Assembly (NCBI RefSeq): GCF_964340395.1
Contig: NC_135566.1
Coordinates: 510,001 to 574,000, forward strand
DNA from: Glandiceps talaboti
Lineage: Eukaryota; Hemichordata; Enteropneusta; Spengelidae
Reading direction: 5' to 3'
Length of the DNA stretch: 64,000 nucleotides
Shown here: piece by piece, positions 25,401-35,700 of the stretch
Layout of the letters: each line of letters opens with the position of its first letter
How positions within the stretch are numbered: position 1 is the stretch's first letter
Program-made: the position numbers and the translations under genes
Notes under the pieces: generated by a model
The model's input: only the letters and a program-made list of their open reading frames with translations
What the model was told of the DNA's origin: nothing
Databases searched by the model: none

Positions 25401-27442
25401 ACTTGGTTAATTTACTGTTTTTATCACAAATTGTTTTTTCCTCTCTATAATCAGTTACATGATTTAATACAATGTGCAATCTATAGAAGTGGCAAATGGT
25501 ATGTAACCTTGTTAGACCCTCTTTCACACCATATATAATGTATATTGCAATGATAGACAATCAGGCTAGTAACTGTAAATCTGAGACATTTTGATCTGTA
25601 CATGTATAGTGTATAGTGTATACATACAGAAAATCAAAGGGATCAATATCTATCCTTGGATATCTAGTATCATTGTTGAAACCATCTTGCATTCCAATTA
25701 GTTGCACCAGAGTAAGATTCACCTACAAAGGCAAAGAATTGTCACTTTTATTATTTGGAAACAGAAATTCAAAAGAAGAACAATATAAACAATTAATTCC
25801 ATACAATTTATTTTTATATTACAAAAATATACTAATAATTGTGAGCTATGTCACTTCTAGAAACATACTGGATGCATGCTGAAAAAAAAGTTGATTTACA
25901 AATTTGACTGTACCTGATGCCAGTATGCATCTGTTGGATTCTGTTCAATTTGCTTAGTCATCCAGTTCAGATTGGTTTCAAGAAATGTACGTAACTTTGT
26001 ACAGTACTCTGACGGTTGCTGACAAAATCCATAAATTGTATTTATCCAATGATTATAGATGAGTTGTGAGGTAAGGTGACCTTCCACTATACCAGCTGCA
26101 TAGGCTTGAATTACATCATCATACTTAGAATTGGTACTTACAGTAAAATGTGACCATCTACAATGGAGAAGGAACACATGAAACAACATTTCACATTTGT
26201 AAGTAATAAACATTGCACAGGTTGAACAGTGGACTGCCTCCGTTTGACATTACAAATCCTGTTCATGTTAGTGGGTGACCCTTCTAACACTGTCGACGGT
26301 CAAATACATGTTAGTAGTGGCTGACCCCTCTAACACTGTCCAAGGTCAAATACAAGTTAGTGGGTGACCCCTCTAACACTGTCCAAGGTCAAATACAAGT
26401 TAGTGTTTGACCCTAAGGCCTTCTAACACTGTCCAAGGTCAAATACATGTTAGTGGCTGACCCCTCTAACACTGTCCAAGGTCAAATACAAGTTAGTGGG
26501 TGACCCTTCTAACACTGTCCAAAGTCAAATACCTGTATTTCAAGTAATAAATATAAACTAAAAATAAACGTTGGAGAGAGACTGAGACTAAACCAATCCC
26601 TAACCTAATCCTAACTGTGTTTATTGTTATGACTGTATACGTACTAATTGTAGAGATGGTACTCTGTTGGACAGCTGTACATTCAATGTCATCATCATAG
26701 AATTTCCATGAACAGAATTAAAGATTTCAATTTTTCAATTTTTTATGATTATTACAGAGAATAAATACAGTCAGTCAACCATACATTTAACATAAATATT
26801 TAATACCAATAATGAATATTAACTTTCCCTTGAACCACTTAACCAACTAGCACAACTTGTTTACCAATCTATGGCAGAATGGTCATGTGACAACATATAT
26901 AATAATTTTCATTTTATTTTACCATAAAAGTAATTGTTCGGCCGACCTTGACCTCTGTTCATGTAAAAATGAGAGACTACAATGGTTTTGTTAATCAACA
27001 ATTCATCCTACATGTATATGTGAAAGAAAGAAAAATCATCTATATTCCAGAATTGACATTGGACTAAATTTAAAAGAAAACGGGAACTACGGATATAAAA
27101 ACCTGTAGATTCCATTATTGGTATTGAATTATCCTATTTATATGTGATGACATCATTTCTGATCAAATAACCTTTCGATGCTCTAAGCTTTCTACGGCAG
27201 TTCCATTGTCTGACAGTGGAGAAAAAGAAGTGCAACCATGTACCAGCTTACCCTGAATTTTCGATGTCATCAGTGAAATTGGCCCGAGCTACGGCGTTTT
27301 TGTCATAAACATCATCAACAATGGTGAACTGGTTGGTCTTTTCATCAAGTCGGACACTGGCTAATCTTGCGAGGGGAGGTGGAGGGGCGTAACATAGAGA
27401 AAACAGAGAGAGGAGCAACACAACAACACTCAGCTGATCCAT
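17364..27442 (-). CDS. PLBD2: Phospholipase B-like 2 (lysosomal), complete, 11 exons
   Basis: A lysosomal Ntn-hydrolase-fold protein (p76, lamina ancestor family) whose physiological substrate remains uncertain. Minus-strand exons: 27442-27252, 26157-25914, 25722-25628, 25316-25099, 24738-24647, 21646-21486, 20281-20189, 19565-19494, 19144-18992, 18368-18209, 17540-17364. The joined frame is 551 aa against about 589 in human, and all introns are GT..AG. The start MDQLSVVVLLLSLFSLCYA is a signal peptide. Exon 2 has QAYAAGIVEG; exon 4 has GSGSCSALIKLLPG with the autoprocessing nucleophile Cys; exon 6 LETTIGNSNPALWKYV and exon 7 YNNQWMVVDYN follow PLBD2 rather than PLBD1. Exon 10 has NAISARCDLNPANGTY; exon 11 ends FQWSKS...VVVNWNNND. 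The first in-frame codon further upstream is TTG, so ATG 27442 is the start. Intron 5 holds a MITE, and the exon 10 donor is triplicated. Confidence 0.96.
18111..18222 (-). repeat. 49-bp tandem triplication spanning the PLBD2 exon 10 donor
   Basis: CATACCTTCATATCTGTAC (minus: the last codons of exon 10 plus the GTATGT donor) occurs with its cleavage point at 18209, 18160 and 18111, giving three identical 5' splice sites 49 bp apart. The first copy continues into the exon body. Use of either downstream copy adds a stop codon after about ten residues. Confidence 0.9.
18781..18808. repeat. C-run and (AC)n
   Basis: About 15 C followed by a short (AC)n in PLBD2 intron 9. Confidence 0.9.
19255..19398. 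repeat. (AC)n / (ACACAG)n microsatellite
   Basis: In PLBD2 intron 8: imperfect CAGACA units, then pure (AC)n at about 19331-19398. Confidence 0.97.
19685..20070. repeat. Tandem repeat, about 52-60 bp, 7 copies
   Basis: Units share TAATTGTAACTATGACTACC and ACATACAATGAT, plus ATATTTGACATGGGA. Some copies carry an inserted CATGTA. Lies in PLBD2 intron 7. Confidence 0.93.
20515..20660. repeat. Two-copy tandem repeat, about 76 bp
   Basis: TTGGTTACCCAACCTCACCA / TTGGTTATCCAACCTCACCA, each followed by CTGATGGCTCACTTCATGGC. Directly before the 35-bp minisatellite. Confidence 0.8.
20720..21165. repeat. 35-bp minisatellite, about 13 copies
   Basis: Unit core CTCTCTGCTGGGGGTGAAGA then GTCTGGGTAACTGAC, alternating with a variant one base longer (GACCTCTC/GACTCTC). 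PLBD2 intron 6. The long minus-strand frames (YPDSSPPAE repeats) are artefacts. Confidence 0.96.
21760..22065. mobile_element. Dispersed MITE-like repeat, copy B (PLBD2 intron 5)
   Basis: The hairpin arms AAAATACAAGTGACCTAAGG and CCTTAGGTCACTTGTATTTT, with outer arms around AATATTTTTCT / AGAAAAATATTT, are followed by GACTCATATTTGGAG and TTCAACTTGGCTTGAGTG. Same order and orientation as at 10740-11060. A third, 3'-only copy lies near 41015-41070. Confidence 0.75.
22671..23211. mobile_element. 541-bp MITE with about 90-bp terminal inverted repeats
   Basis: The left end ATGTATTAATCGCC and the right end GGCGATTAATACAT are complementary. The arms share CGACAATC, ACCCGGAAG and CAGCCATACGTTACAGTGGT (right arm: ACCACTGTAACGTATGGCTG). 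The centre is unique and contains a 60-codon open frame with no recognised domain. Target duplication unclear (possibly AT). A non-autonomous DNA transposon in PLBD2 intron 5. Confidence 0.8.
24120..24430. repeat. Two diverged copies of an unclassified dispersed-type repeat
   Basis: AACAAATCTGAGTAAGCTAC ... ACGCCAGATATCAAAG and AACAAATCTGAATAGCCTCC ... ACACCAAATATCGAAG occur in the same order about 150 bp apart, each preceded by a run of AAAAATCATAAAAAAT. Family not recognised. Confidence 0.6.
24938..25092. repeat. (GTGA)n-(GA)n-(GT)n tract next to a splice donor
   Basis: Simple repeats in PLBD2 intron 4 end within a few bases of the exon 4 donor (GTAAGT, minus, at 25098). Confidence 0.9.
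26262..26535. repeat. Tandem repeat, about 43-52 bp, 6 copies
   Basis: Units share GTTAGTGGGTGACCC, CTCTAACACTGTCCAAGG and TCAAATACA. In PLBD2 intron 1. Confidence 0.93.
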
Positions 27443-28315
27443 GTTCAATGTTTGTTGTGCATGTACAGGAAGTTAGTCACGAGACTGTCATGCGCTGAAG
27501 GTCAAGGGTCAAAGGGTAAATGAAAGTTTGTTAAATATTCTTTTTTCATCAGTAATACATCTTACATATTGATATGATCGATATTTCATAGAAACTGACG
27601 AATTTTATTTAAAGCGATAACAGAAAAAATATCCGTGTAATGCTTTGACGTCACGTGACTGTAGGTTAAAGGTTAGTGAGTGAGCTGTTTTTCGTTCTTC
27701 GTCCGCCAACAACAGAGTGAAAGCAAGCAACCAAAGTCCTGGTAGTTTACATGGAAATTTCACTTCCGTTGCACCCTTGACATCAAAAGTGTTTGTGACA
27801 GGTTAAGATATCGTTACGTATACACCGTCTTTGTGACATGAATGTAGATTGAGCTGCCACGTCGTGTGCGAATTTTGTTGTCCACAACAAGAGTCGCCGG
27901 CCAGGTCGACCGTCCGTTCCAAGACTGGAAAAATTGCCGGAAGTAGAGCTGGAGTCCTGTAGATAAGTGGTAGGAATATTTGGTTCTGGAGAGTAAATTT
28001 GATCAAACTTAGCCTCTCGAAAGTCGACAACATCTGATGTATTCGTGACGATGGTGTAAGAAAAACCAGGCATGTGTTGAGATACTGATCTTTGGACATG
28101 ATATAAATGAAGTAATGTCCCAAAGTCCATATAAAAGACGACTTATTGAAGACAGTCAGGCAACACTGATGGGTGGTGACTATCACCCACGTTGTCGTGG
28201 TTACCAATTAAATTGAGAAAATACAAACCGGTGTACCAAAAAGAGTACAGACTGCATATAGCAACTTCACAAATTGTTGTCAAGCCATCACAAACATTGA
28301 TATACTACCATCATT
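27443..28315. promoter_or_regulatory. Shared head-to-head promoter region of PLBD2 and PHETA
   Basis: The two start codons are 873 bp apart in divergent orientation. The interval carries a perfect CLEAR palindrome at 27650-27659, a DR1-like GGGTCAAAGGGTAA at 27506-27519 and locally more CpG than the flanks. Overlapping minus-strand open frames at about 27783-28207 have no similarity to known domains. Transcription starts are not visible; an untranslated PHETA exon may lie within it. Confidence 0.6.
27650..27659. promoter_or_regulatory. CLEAR element (TFEB/TFE3/MITF site)
   Basis: GTCACGTGAC matches all ten bases of the CLEAR consensus, 208 bp upstream of the PLBD2 start codon. CLEAR sites drive lysosomal genes in vertebrates, and PLBD2 is a lysosomal protein. 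Activity is inferred. Confidence 0.6.
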
Positions 28316-29362
28316 ATGAGATTGAATGAGAAAAACGTTTCATATTTTGCCTCTTGTAACTCGCCAGTCGACAAGCAAGGATGGCTTAGCAAAAGAGGAG
28401 AGCTCAACAAAAGTTTCCAGAAACGTTGGTTTGTGTTGAAGGGGAATTTGTTGTATTACTTTGACAAGAGAGGTGACAAGGAGCCCATTGGTGTTATCAT
28501 ATTAGAAGGTGCAACAGTTGAGTTGGCCGATGATGAGTCATTCACATTTCATATCGCATTCCAAGGATACAGCACTCGTACATACATCCTACAAGCAGAC
28601 AATCCTACTGACATGAGTGACTGGATGAAAGCCATCACCATTGCCAACTATGACTATATGAAATCTATGGTGGAAGAATTACAGAAACAGTTTGATGAAA
28701 TAACGCAATATGATTCTGAGGCTAACTTTGGAACAGGTGATGAAGAATTGTTGGGTGCAATTGGAGCTAAACCTGGAATGAGGAGAACATTAGCTACATC
28801 TGCTCCAGCTGCAACTGTTGCTTTCAACCCAGCAAATGAACAAAACATTGCAAGAATGCCGAGAACAACCTTTTATGTAGAAAATCAATATGAACTGTCA
28901 AAAACACAATGTCTCCCTCGAGCATCAACTCGTCGTAACTACCCAGGGATGAACGATGACTACAAATCACAACCAAGTAAAGAAGGAAGTGCTGGGGGTG
29001 AAGGGTCAGAGGTCACTGAACCACCACCACCACTACCTCCAAGATCAAGACCAATACACTCTATGATCTTTGAGACAAGTTTACCAAGCCTAAGTAAAAA
29101 TGGGGCCATACCTAAAAGCGGATCTTTACCAAAGGTATTGAGTCAATCCACTGGGAAATCTGTGTTTCATGATCAAGAGGTCTACATTAGATCTTTCACT
29201 GAAATGCATGAAGAATTTGGAGTGTTAATTGTGAAGAAAGTCAATGAGTATAAACAGAAGAGAGAACGGAAGCGAATGAAGAAACCCATGCCACCAACTC
29301 CAGACCATAGTAGAAGTGGTACTTCCGAGCCACAAGTAGACTTTTTGATTGACATTTCGTGA
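28316..29362 (+). CDS. PHETA1: PHETA/sesquipedalian (PH domain, OCRL-binding), single coding exon
   Basis: An endosomal adaptor that binds the inositol 5-phosphatases OCRL and INPP5B and acts in recycling and endosome-to-Golgi traffic. The 348-aa frame starts MRLNEKNVSYFASC and aligns from residue 1 with human PHETA1 (MKLNERSLAFYATC). The PH domain covers about 18-115 (GWLSKRGE, KRWFVLKGNLLYYFD, EPIGVIILEGATVEL, closing WMKAI), followed by a short helix (MVEELQKQFDEI). Then come a low-complexity middle and a proline-rich SH3-type ligand (PPPPLPPRSRP). The F&H motif, which docks onto the OCRL RhoGAP domain, is FTEMHEEFG at about 289-297 (human PHETA1 FARLHECYG), followed by a basic helix. It is about 100 residues longer than human PHETA1, mainly in the linker and tail. 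Invertebrates generally have one gene for the vertebrate pair, so PHETA1 here means PHETA1/2. Divergent from PLBD2. Confidence 0.93.
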   Translation: MRLNEKNVSYFASCNSPVDKQGWLSKRGELNKSFQKRWFVLKGNLLYYFDKRGDKEPIGVIILEGATVELADDESFTFHIAFQGYSTRTYILQADNPTDMSDWMKAITIANYDYMKSMVEELQKQFDEITQYDSEANFGTGDEELLGAIGAKPGMRRTLATSAPAATVAFNPANEQNIARMPRTTFYVENQYELSKTQCLPRASTRRNYPGMNDDYKSQPSKEGSAGGEGSEVTEPPPPLPPRSRPIHSMIFETSLPSLSKNGAIPKSGSLPKVLSQSTGKSVFHDQEVYIRSFTEMHEEFGVLIVKKVNEYKQKRERKRMKKPMPPTPDHSRSGTSEPQVDFLIDIS

Positions 29363-29689
29363 TTTTGAAATTACACGAAAATACACTGTGATTGTACAGG
29401 TTTTAGTAATTTCAGTATTAATTGTATTTTCCTTATCTCCCAATACAGCTTCCTTCAATCTTTGTAAAATTACCAAACTGCTCAAGTGCATTCACTCAAG
29501 AATTGAAATCTGTAATGATTGCATTCCACTTTTCATCATTCTTAAAATTTTATGTGATACAATGTACAGTTCTCAATTGAGTTTATTCTAATGACCAAAT
29601 GTGCCAATTGCAGGAAACAGTCTTATATAGACATGTTCCGAAGGAGAAACTTGAAACTTTTAAAAAGCATCACATAAGGTGTTTAGTAG

Positions 29690-31470
29690 ATATGTAAAAC
29701 TAGTAACCCCACAAGGAGACCTATGAAAGGAGTACAACAGTCACTTTGGGACTCTATTTTATGACATAGATCTCCTATGAAGGAGGAAAGAATCACTAGG
29801 AACTTTTTTTTTATGAAGTAGACCCCTATGAAGGAGGAAAGAAACAACAGGAACTCTATTTTATGAAGTAGACCCCTACATGTATGAAGGAGGATAGAAT
29901 CACCAGGAACGCTATTTTATGAAGTACACTAGACCCCATATTAAAGGAGTAAACAGTCACACTAGGAACTCTGTTTTATGAAGCAGTCCTATGTCAGTCA
30001 TAAACAATCACATTGGGGATCTATTCATGAAGCAGCCCTATAACTTTGTAAACAATTACATAAGAGGGTATGTTTTCTGAAGCTGTAAACAATCACACTA
30101 GGGGGTCTATTTTGTTAAGCTGATTTATGTAAGCAGTAAACAATCACACTAGGGGGTCTATTTTGTGAAGCTGATTTATGTAAGCAGAAAACAATCACAC
30201 TAGGGGGTCTATTTTGTTAAGCTGATTTATGAAAGCAGTAAACAATCACACTAGGGGGTCTATTTTGTTAAGCTGATTTATGTAAGCAGTAAACAATCAC
30301 AATCTTGAATCTGTTAACAAACCTATGAAAAGTAGTAAACACTCAATAATCACAACAACTCAGAACTGATCACATTAAGCTGGAAGTCTGTTTTATAAAG
30401 TATGTGTAGACCTATGAAAGTAGTAAACAACCACACACTAGGGGAGTCTATTTTATGAAGCAACCCTATCATGCCTATGAAAGTAGTAACAACCACAAAT
30501 TAGGGGAGTCTATTTTATGAAGCAGCCCTATGAAAGTAGTAAACAACCACACACTAGGGGAGTCTATTTTATGAAGCAGCCCTATGAAAGTAGTAAACAA
30601 CCACACACTAGGGGAGTCTATTTTATGAAGCAACCCTATGAAAGTAGTAAACAACCACACACTAGGGGAGTCTATTTTATGAAGCAGCCGTATGAAAGTA
30701 GTAAACAACCACAAACTAGGGGAGTCTATTTTATGAAGCAGCCCTATGAAAGTAGTAAACAACCACACACTAGGGGAGTCTATTTTATGAAGCAGCCCTA
30801 TGAAAGTAGTAAACAACCACACACTAGGGGAGTCTATTTTATGAAGCAGCCCTATGAAAGTAGTAAACAACCACACACTAGTGGAGTCTATTTTATGAAG
30901 TAGCCCTATGAAAGTAGTAAACAACCACACACTAGGGGAGTCTATTTTATGAAGCAACCCTATGAAAGTAGTAACAACCACACACTAGGGGAGTCTATTT
31001 TATGAAGCAGCCGTATGAAAGTAGTAACAACCACACACTAGGGGAGTCTATTTTATGAAGCAGCCGTATGAAAGTAGTAACAACCACAAACTAGGGGAGT
31101 CTATTTTACGAAGCAACCCTATGAAAGTAGTAACAACCACACACTAGGGGAGTCTATTTTATGAAGCAGCCCTATGAAAGTAGTAACAACCACACACTAG
31201 GGGAGTCTATTTTATGAAGCAGCCCTATGAAAGTAGTAACAACCACATGTAGGGGAGTCTTTTATGAAGCAGCCCTATGAAAGTAGTAAACAACCACACA
31301 CTAGGGGAGTCTGAAGCAGTAACCAACCACACACTAGGGGAGTCTATTTTATGAAGCAGTAACCAACCACACACTAGGGGAGTATTAAGCAATAACAGTG
31401 ATCATAAGGAGTCCTATGAAACGAATAAACAGTTGTACACTAAGGAATCTATTTTGTAGATCTGACTTGT
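29690..31470. repeat. 53/54-bp minisatellite, more than 30 units, with decayed flank
   Basis: The core (about 30410-31390) has units CTATGAAAGTAGTAAACAAC, CACACACTAGGGGAGTCTAT and TTTATGAAGCAGCC. A 54-bp form (TAAACAACC) gives way on the right to a 53-bp form (TAACAACC). From 29690 to about 30350 the same unit is recognisable but strongly diverged (for example CTATGAAGGAGGAAAGAA, CTATTTTGTTAAGCTGATTT). It lies about 330 bp after the PHETA stop. Long frames on both strands are artefacts. Confidence 0.95.
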
Positions 31471-33566
31471 TTACATACATGCCATAGCTGAGTATTAATT
31501 TACTGTTACATTAGATATGCATCTCATTACCATAACTTACCTCACAATTATTACAATGTAAAAACAATTATTAATAATTATTAATATTAGTAAATTAGAA
31601 GTTTGCTAATTTGAACAGCAACTTGCATTGAGTGGGGTTTATTTTCACTAAGTCCAAAAAACATGATTTCCTATATATTGTATATCAGTTTTAATTTCAC
31701 TATAAGAGGCTCGTCTGTAGTTTCACTGTTTGTAAGAGCCTCTGCTGTAGCTGCCAAATAAAACTACCATTTCTGGCCCCGACTCATTATGTCCAGATAT
31801 GAAATACGCAAAATTGACAGTTCACCCAACCAGAAGTGAACTTACTGTTTTCACCTTTACATCAATTCTTAGAAAATAAAGGAACCCATGGCCCTGTCCC
31901 ACCTGCTACATGGAAGGTTAGAATCTAAACTGTCACTGAGTTCATTCCTTCATTAGTTTGGAAGATACAATGTAAGTGGAATTCATCATATAGGTCAATA
32001 CAACATATTACAGTCTTCCATGTGATACTTACCTTAAAGCCTTATACATGTATTTACTAATTAAATGACTTGCTGGTAATCTAGTTAACCCTTAACCCTA
32101 AAAGTTTGGTTTTGTTTGTTTGACCTTTGACCTTCACCATATTGCCATTGGACTCTGGAGTCTCCATTTTTGTTCTATCTTTTCGAAAGTTGGCAGTATT
32201 GGCTCCACACCCCTGCCAGAACTGGCCAGTGGTACACACTCCAGGGTGGGGTCTTTAAATTAAACAAGTCTCCCCAATATGAGGAGTGTTCTGCTCATTG
32301 TACAGTAATGTTCTTTGTAGAGGTACATGATAAAAAATATGTGGCTATTGTTCCCTATAATAAAGCAATTTTTGTTGTTGTGGGTCAATTTAATAAACAC
32401 TGGGTTTCTTATGCATTTCTGCATAGTAAGAGATAGGGAAACATCATATTTTGGTGAATCACGATTACTGTGTATCATGTGTTATGTCAAATTAGCTTGA
32501 AGGGTACACTGTTTATGGACCTATCACTCAAATTAGGTGTGGTTTAAATTATTGTTCCATGCTTAGTTTCTCTCACAAAACTTCATGTATTTTTATTACT
32601 CAACCTCGATGCACATGTACATTTATACACAAAATTCATATAGTGTTACAATTCATATGTTGTAAATGAGTACATGTATAGCAGACATTTTGGAATTGTA
32701 GAGTTTCTAAAAATAAATGACGAGATGTGTTTACTTGTCTAGTGAGGGACATACACGTATGTTACTGGCACTATGCAGACAAAAATAGTCCAAATAATAT
32801 TCAATATTGGATTTCCTGTTTTAATAAAATTTGTAATTGTTTGATTATATTACAGTTATACATGTAGTTATCTATGAATAGAATACACTATAGACTTGTA
32901 CTGTTGTATGTTTAACATTTATTCTGGCATGTTGTGTATTTATTTTACTAATTTTACATCATTAGAATCAACTGTGTTTTTTTTGTAGCATATCCAACAC
33001 AAATGACATGCTACCACTAATTTCCATGAAACTAAATGTAATTTTAAAAGGGAAAACCTGAAAGTTTATGCTCTTTGGTGGCTACTTTTGTTTAAAAGGG
33101 GTAGTGTTTAACTTATAGTCTTTGATGGCTATTTGTGTTTCATATTGAAATGCATATTTCAGCTAAGTACTAAAACATGTTGGGTTCTTGTCTATCAATG
33201 GATGGAGCTCTAACCAGGAATATGGATATGATTACAACAATGACTTGCACACAAAAAACAAATTTACAAATGCCACAAACCCTGTTTGTGCATATTTAAG
33301 TCCTCTATCATACTGTGTTGACTGAGATGTGCTCACAAATAACTTTTAGTGTACATTTTATAAGTGAAATTTTGTGGCACCTATGTTGCAGATTGCTGTA
33401 ATGTTATGAAATATATTGTACTATGGCAATAATTATTCAATTCATCTTTTGTAGATACCATATTGAATTTCATAGAAGGGCAACTGTAGGTGTTTGCATG
33501 TATATAACTCCTGATAGCTGTTGCAATAGTGTTTGACATTGATACAAGATACATGTACAAGAAAAC

Positions 33567-33643
33567 TTTATTATCTCACGTAGAGAAATTACGGTGACAT
33601 GGATCCATACATTAAACACTTATTAAAATAAAGATACAATAAA
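33567..33643. terminator. Opposed polyadenylation signals (PHETA + / ANKFY1 - candidates)
   Basis: Minus-strand AATAAA at 33567-33572 and plus-strand AATAAA at 33627-33632 and 33638-33643. If used, both 3' UTRs would be several kilobases long. Nearer minus-strand signals exist (for example near 39360), so the assignment is weak. Confidence 0.3.
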
Positions 33644-33856
33644 TACAAAATAAAATGTACACACTGTTTATGTCTTTAAAATGAAATATGATCTTTGACC
33701 TCTGTAGGTCAGATAAAATGATAAAACAAAGCAATGCAAAGCAGATATCTTCTTGTTAGCATGGACTACCATATGGATAAACATTTTTAAAAACTGTAAA
33801 GTTGTGCTACAACGCCATTGGCGGTATTTTTACAAGGTTCAGATGTGCCATGGCCA

Positions 33857-34110
33857 TAATGAATCCATACACAGCTAGAGTACATATGTGATAGGACCAG
33901 TCATGTAGTATATTACTGAACTATAATGAATCCATACACAGCTAGAGTACATATGTGATAGGACCAGTCATGTAGTATATTACTGAACTATAATGAATCC
34001 ATACACAGCTAGAGTACATATGTGATAGGACCAGTCATGTAGTATATTACTGAACTATAATGAATCGATACACAGCTAGAGTACATATGTGATAAGACCA
34101 GTCATGTCCA
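33857..34110. repeat. 67-bp tandem repeat, about 4 copies
   Basis: GAATCCATACACAGCTAGAG recurs at 33861, 33928 and 33995 with a further variant copy. Units are nearly identical. Confidence 0.95.
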
Positions 34111-34507
34111 TTTAGGATATCCACAAACCACAAAAACAAGAGAAGGTGATAATGATTTTATTTCAGAAGCAGAAAGCCAGAGTGACAGGGCTCAAAAAAC
34201 AAAGTTTGGGTACTTTAATCATGACATTGCTATAAGAAATATCGAAATCTGAAAATGAAATCACCATATTGAGCTTGTTGCATTTACTATTAAGAAATTA
34301 AACCATAAGCCTTTATTGTAATGTTTAATGAGAAAAGAACTTTATCAAAATTTCTAAATATTATGATCATGAGCAAAATTTGGTACTCATTCTAGAAATC
34401 AATTTTGCCAATTGTCATTTTTTTTGACACTACAGGTATCCTGTTCATGTAATTTAGGCAGATGAGGTCAACTATTGATGTATTTAAGATTAACTAACAA
34501 TGCATGG

Positions 34508-34772
34508 ATATACTGTAAACCTGGATACTTTAATTTTACAGTCTTCAGCTAGTTTTCAGCCAAAGACTAATTTTCACTAATTACCAGACTGGTACATTGT
34601 GTTCATGTACAAGAAGGCTTTTTAGTCACTACTTATTTTCATTAATTACCAGACTGGTACATTGTATTCATGTAAAAGAAGGCATTTTAGTCACTACTTA
34701 TTTTTACGATTTTGTTTTCTAGCGAAATAAGTGAAAATTAGTCTTTAGTGAAAATTTCCAAATTTACAGTAT
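34508..34772. mobile_element. TIR-bearing MITE (TACTGTAAA termini)
   Basis: The left end TATACTGTAAACCTGG and the right end CCAAATTTACAGTATA are inverted. Subterminal AGACTAATTTTCACTAAT pairs with AGTGAAAATTAGTCT. An internal segment of about 65 bp is duplicated in tandem (ATTACCAGACTGGTACATTG, twice). The flanking TA fits a Tc1/mariner-type target, but hAT-like elements have similar ends. Confidence 0.65.
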
Positions 34773-34879
34773 AAACAACACCATTTATATTTTGCTAATA
34801 ATGTTTTCATATACATATTATTACTTCTTTCTGTCCGTGTTCCAGGGAAGAAAAGCTAAATCATCAAAACATAATAATG

Positions 34880-35192
34880 ACCTTATGATATCTCTTAAAC
34901 TGACCTGACATACAATAGACCTTATCTCTTAAACTGACCTGACATACAATAGACCGTATCTCTTAAACTGACTTGACATACAATAGACCTTATCTCTCAT
35001 ACTGACCTAACATACAATAGACCTTATCTCTTAAACTGACCTGACATACAATAGACCTTATCTCTCATACTGACCTGACATACAATAGACCTTATCTCTT
35101 AAACTGACTTGACATACAATAGACCTTATCTCTCATACTGACCTGACATACAATAGACCTTATCTCTTAAACTGACTTGACATATAATATTG
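34880..35192. repeat. 34-bp minisatellite, about 9 copies
   Basis: Unit ACCTTATCTCTTAAACTGAC then CTGACATACAATAG, with an alternating TCTCATACTGACC variant giving a higher-order pattern. Confidence 0.95.
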
Positions 35193-35394
35193 TCTCACAA
35201 GTCAGTCTGATTACTTCTACTATCAAACAACCCAAACCTAGTATATGTAGATTTGCTGCTAAAGTCCATATGCTAATTATAAATTAAACATCACACTGAA
35301 AATATAACTCCATATTAAATAAAAAATTACAAACATTTCTTTTAAAACAATATAAACAGTAACTTATTGCAATGGTTTAACTCCCCACAGACAA

Positions 35395-35503
35395 ACATGT
35401 ATACATACACACGCATATACATGTGTATGTATGTACGTACTTATGTACGTACATACATATGATATCATACATACATACATACATACATACATACATACAT
35501 ACA

Positions 35504-35534
<31 letters not shown>

Positions 35535-35613
35535 GTACATGCATACATAACACATGACAATTAACACACACATGTGCACATGCATGTATGTATGCCCCCC
35601 CCCCCCCCACACA

Positions 35614-35687
<74 letters not shown>

Positions 35688-35700
35688 CCATCCATCCATC
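35395..35700. repeat. (CATA)n, C-run, (AC)n and (CATC)n microsatellite
   Basis: (CATA)n at about 35465-35530, about 13 C near 35597, (AC)n to 35686, then four CATC units. Confidence 0.97.

Noticed and set aside
27783-28207. Two overlapping minus-strand frames of 115 and 134 residues upstream of PHETA
   Set aside because: No recognisable domain, no splice support, and they lie in the divergent promoter/5' UTR region where CpG-richer sequence has fewer stops.
30475-30981. 168-residue minus-strand frame (TFIGLLHKIDSP units) and the matching plus-strand frame
   Set aside because: Both come from the 54-bp minisatellite; a frame open on both strands of a repeat is not evidence of coding.
32170-32436. 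88-residue plus-strand frame
   Set aside because: No similarity to known families, no codon or splice evidence; probably 3' UTR or intergenic.
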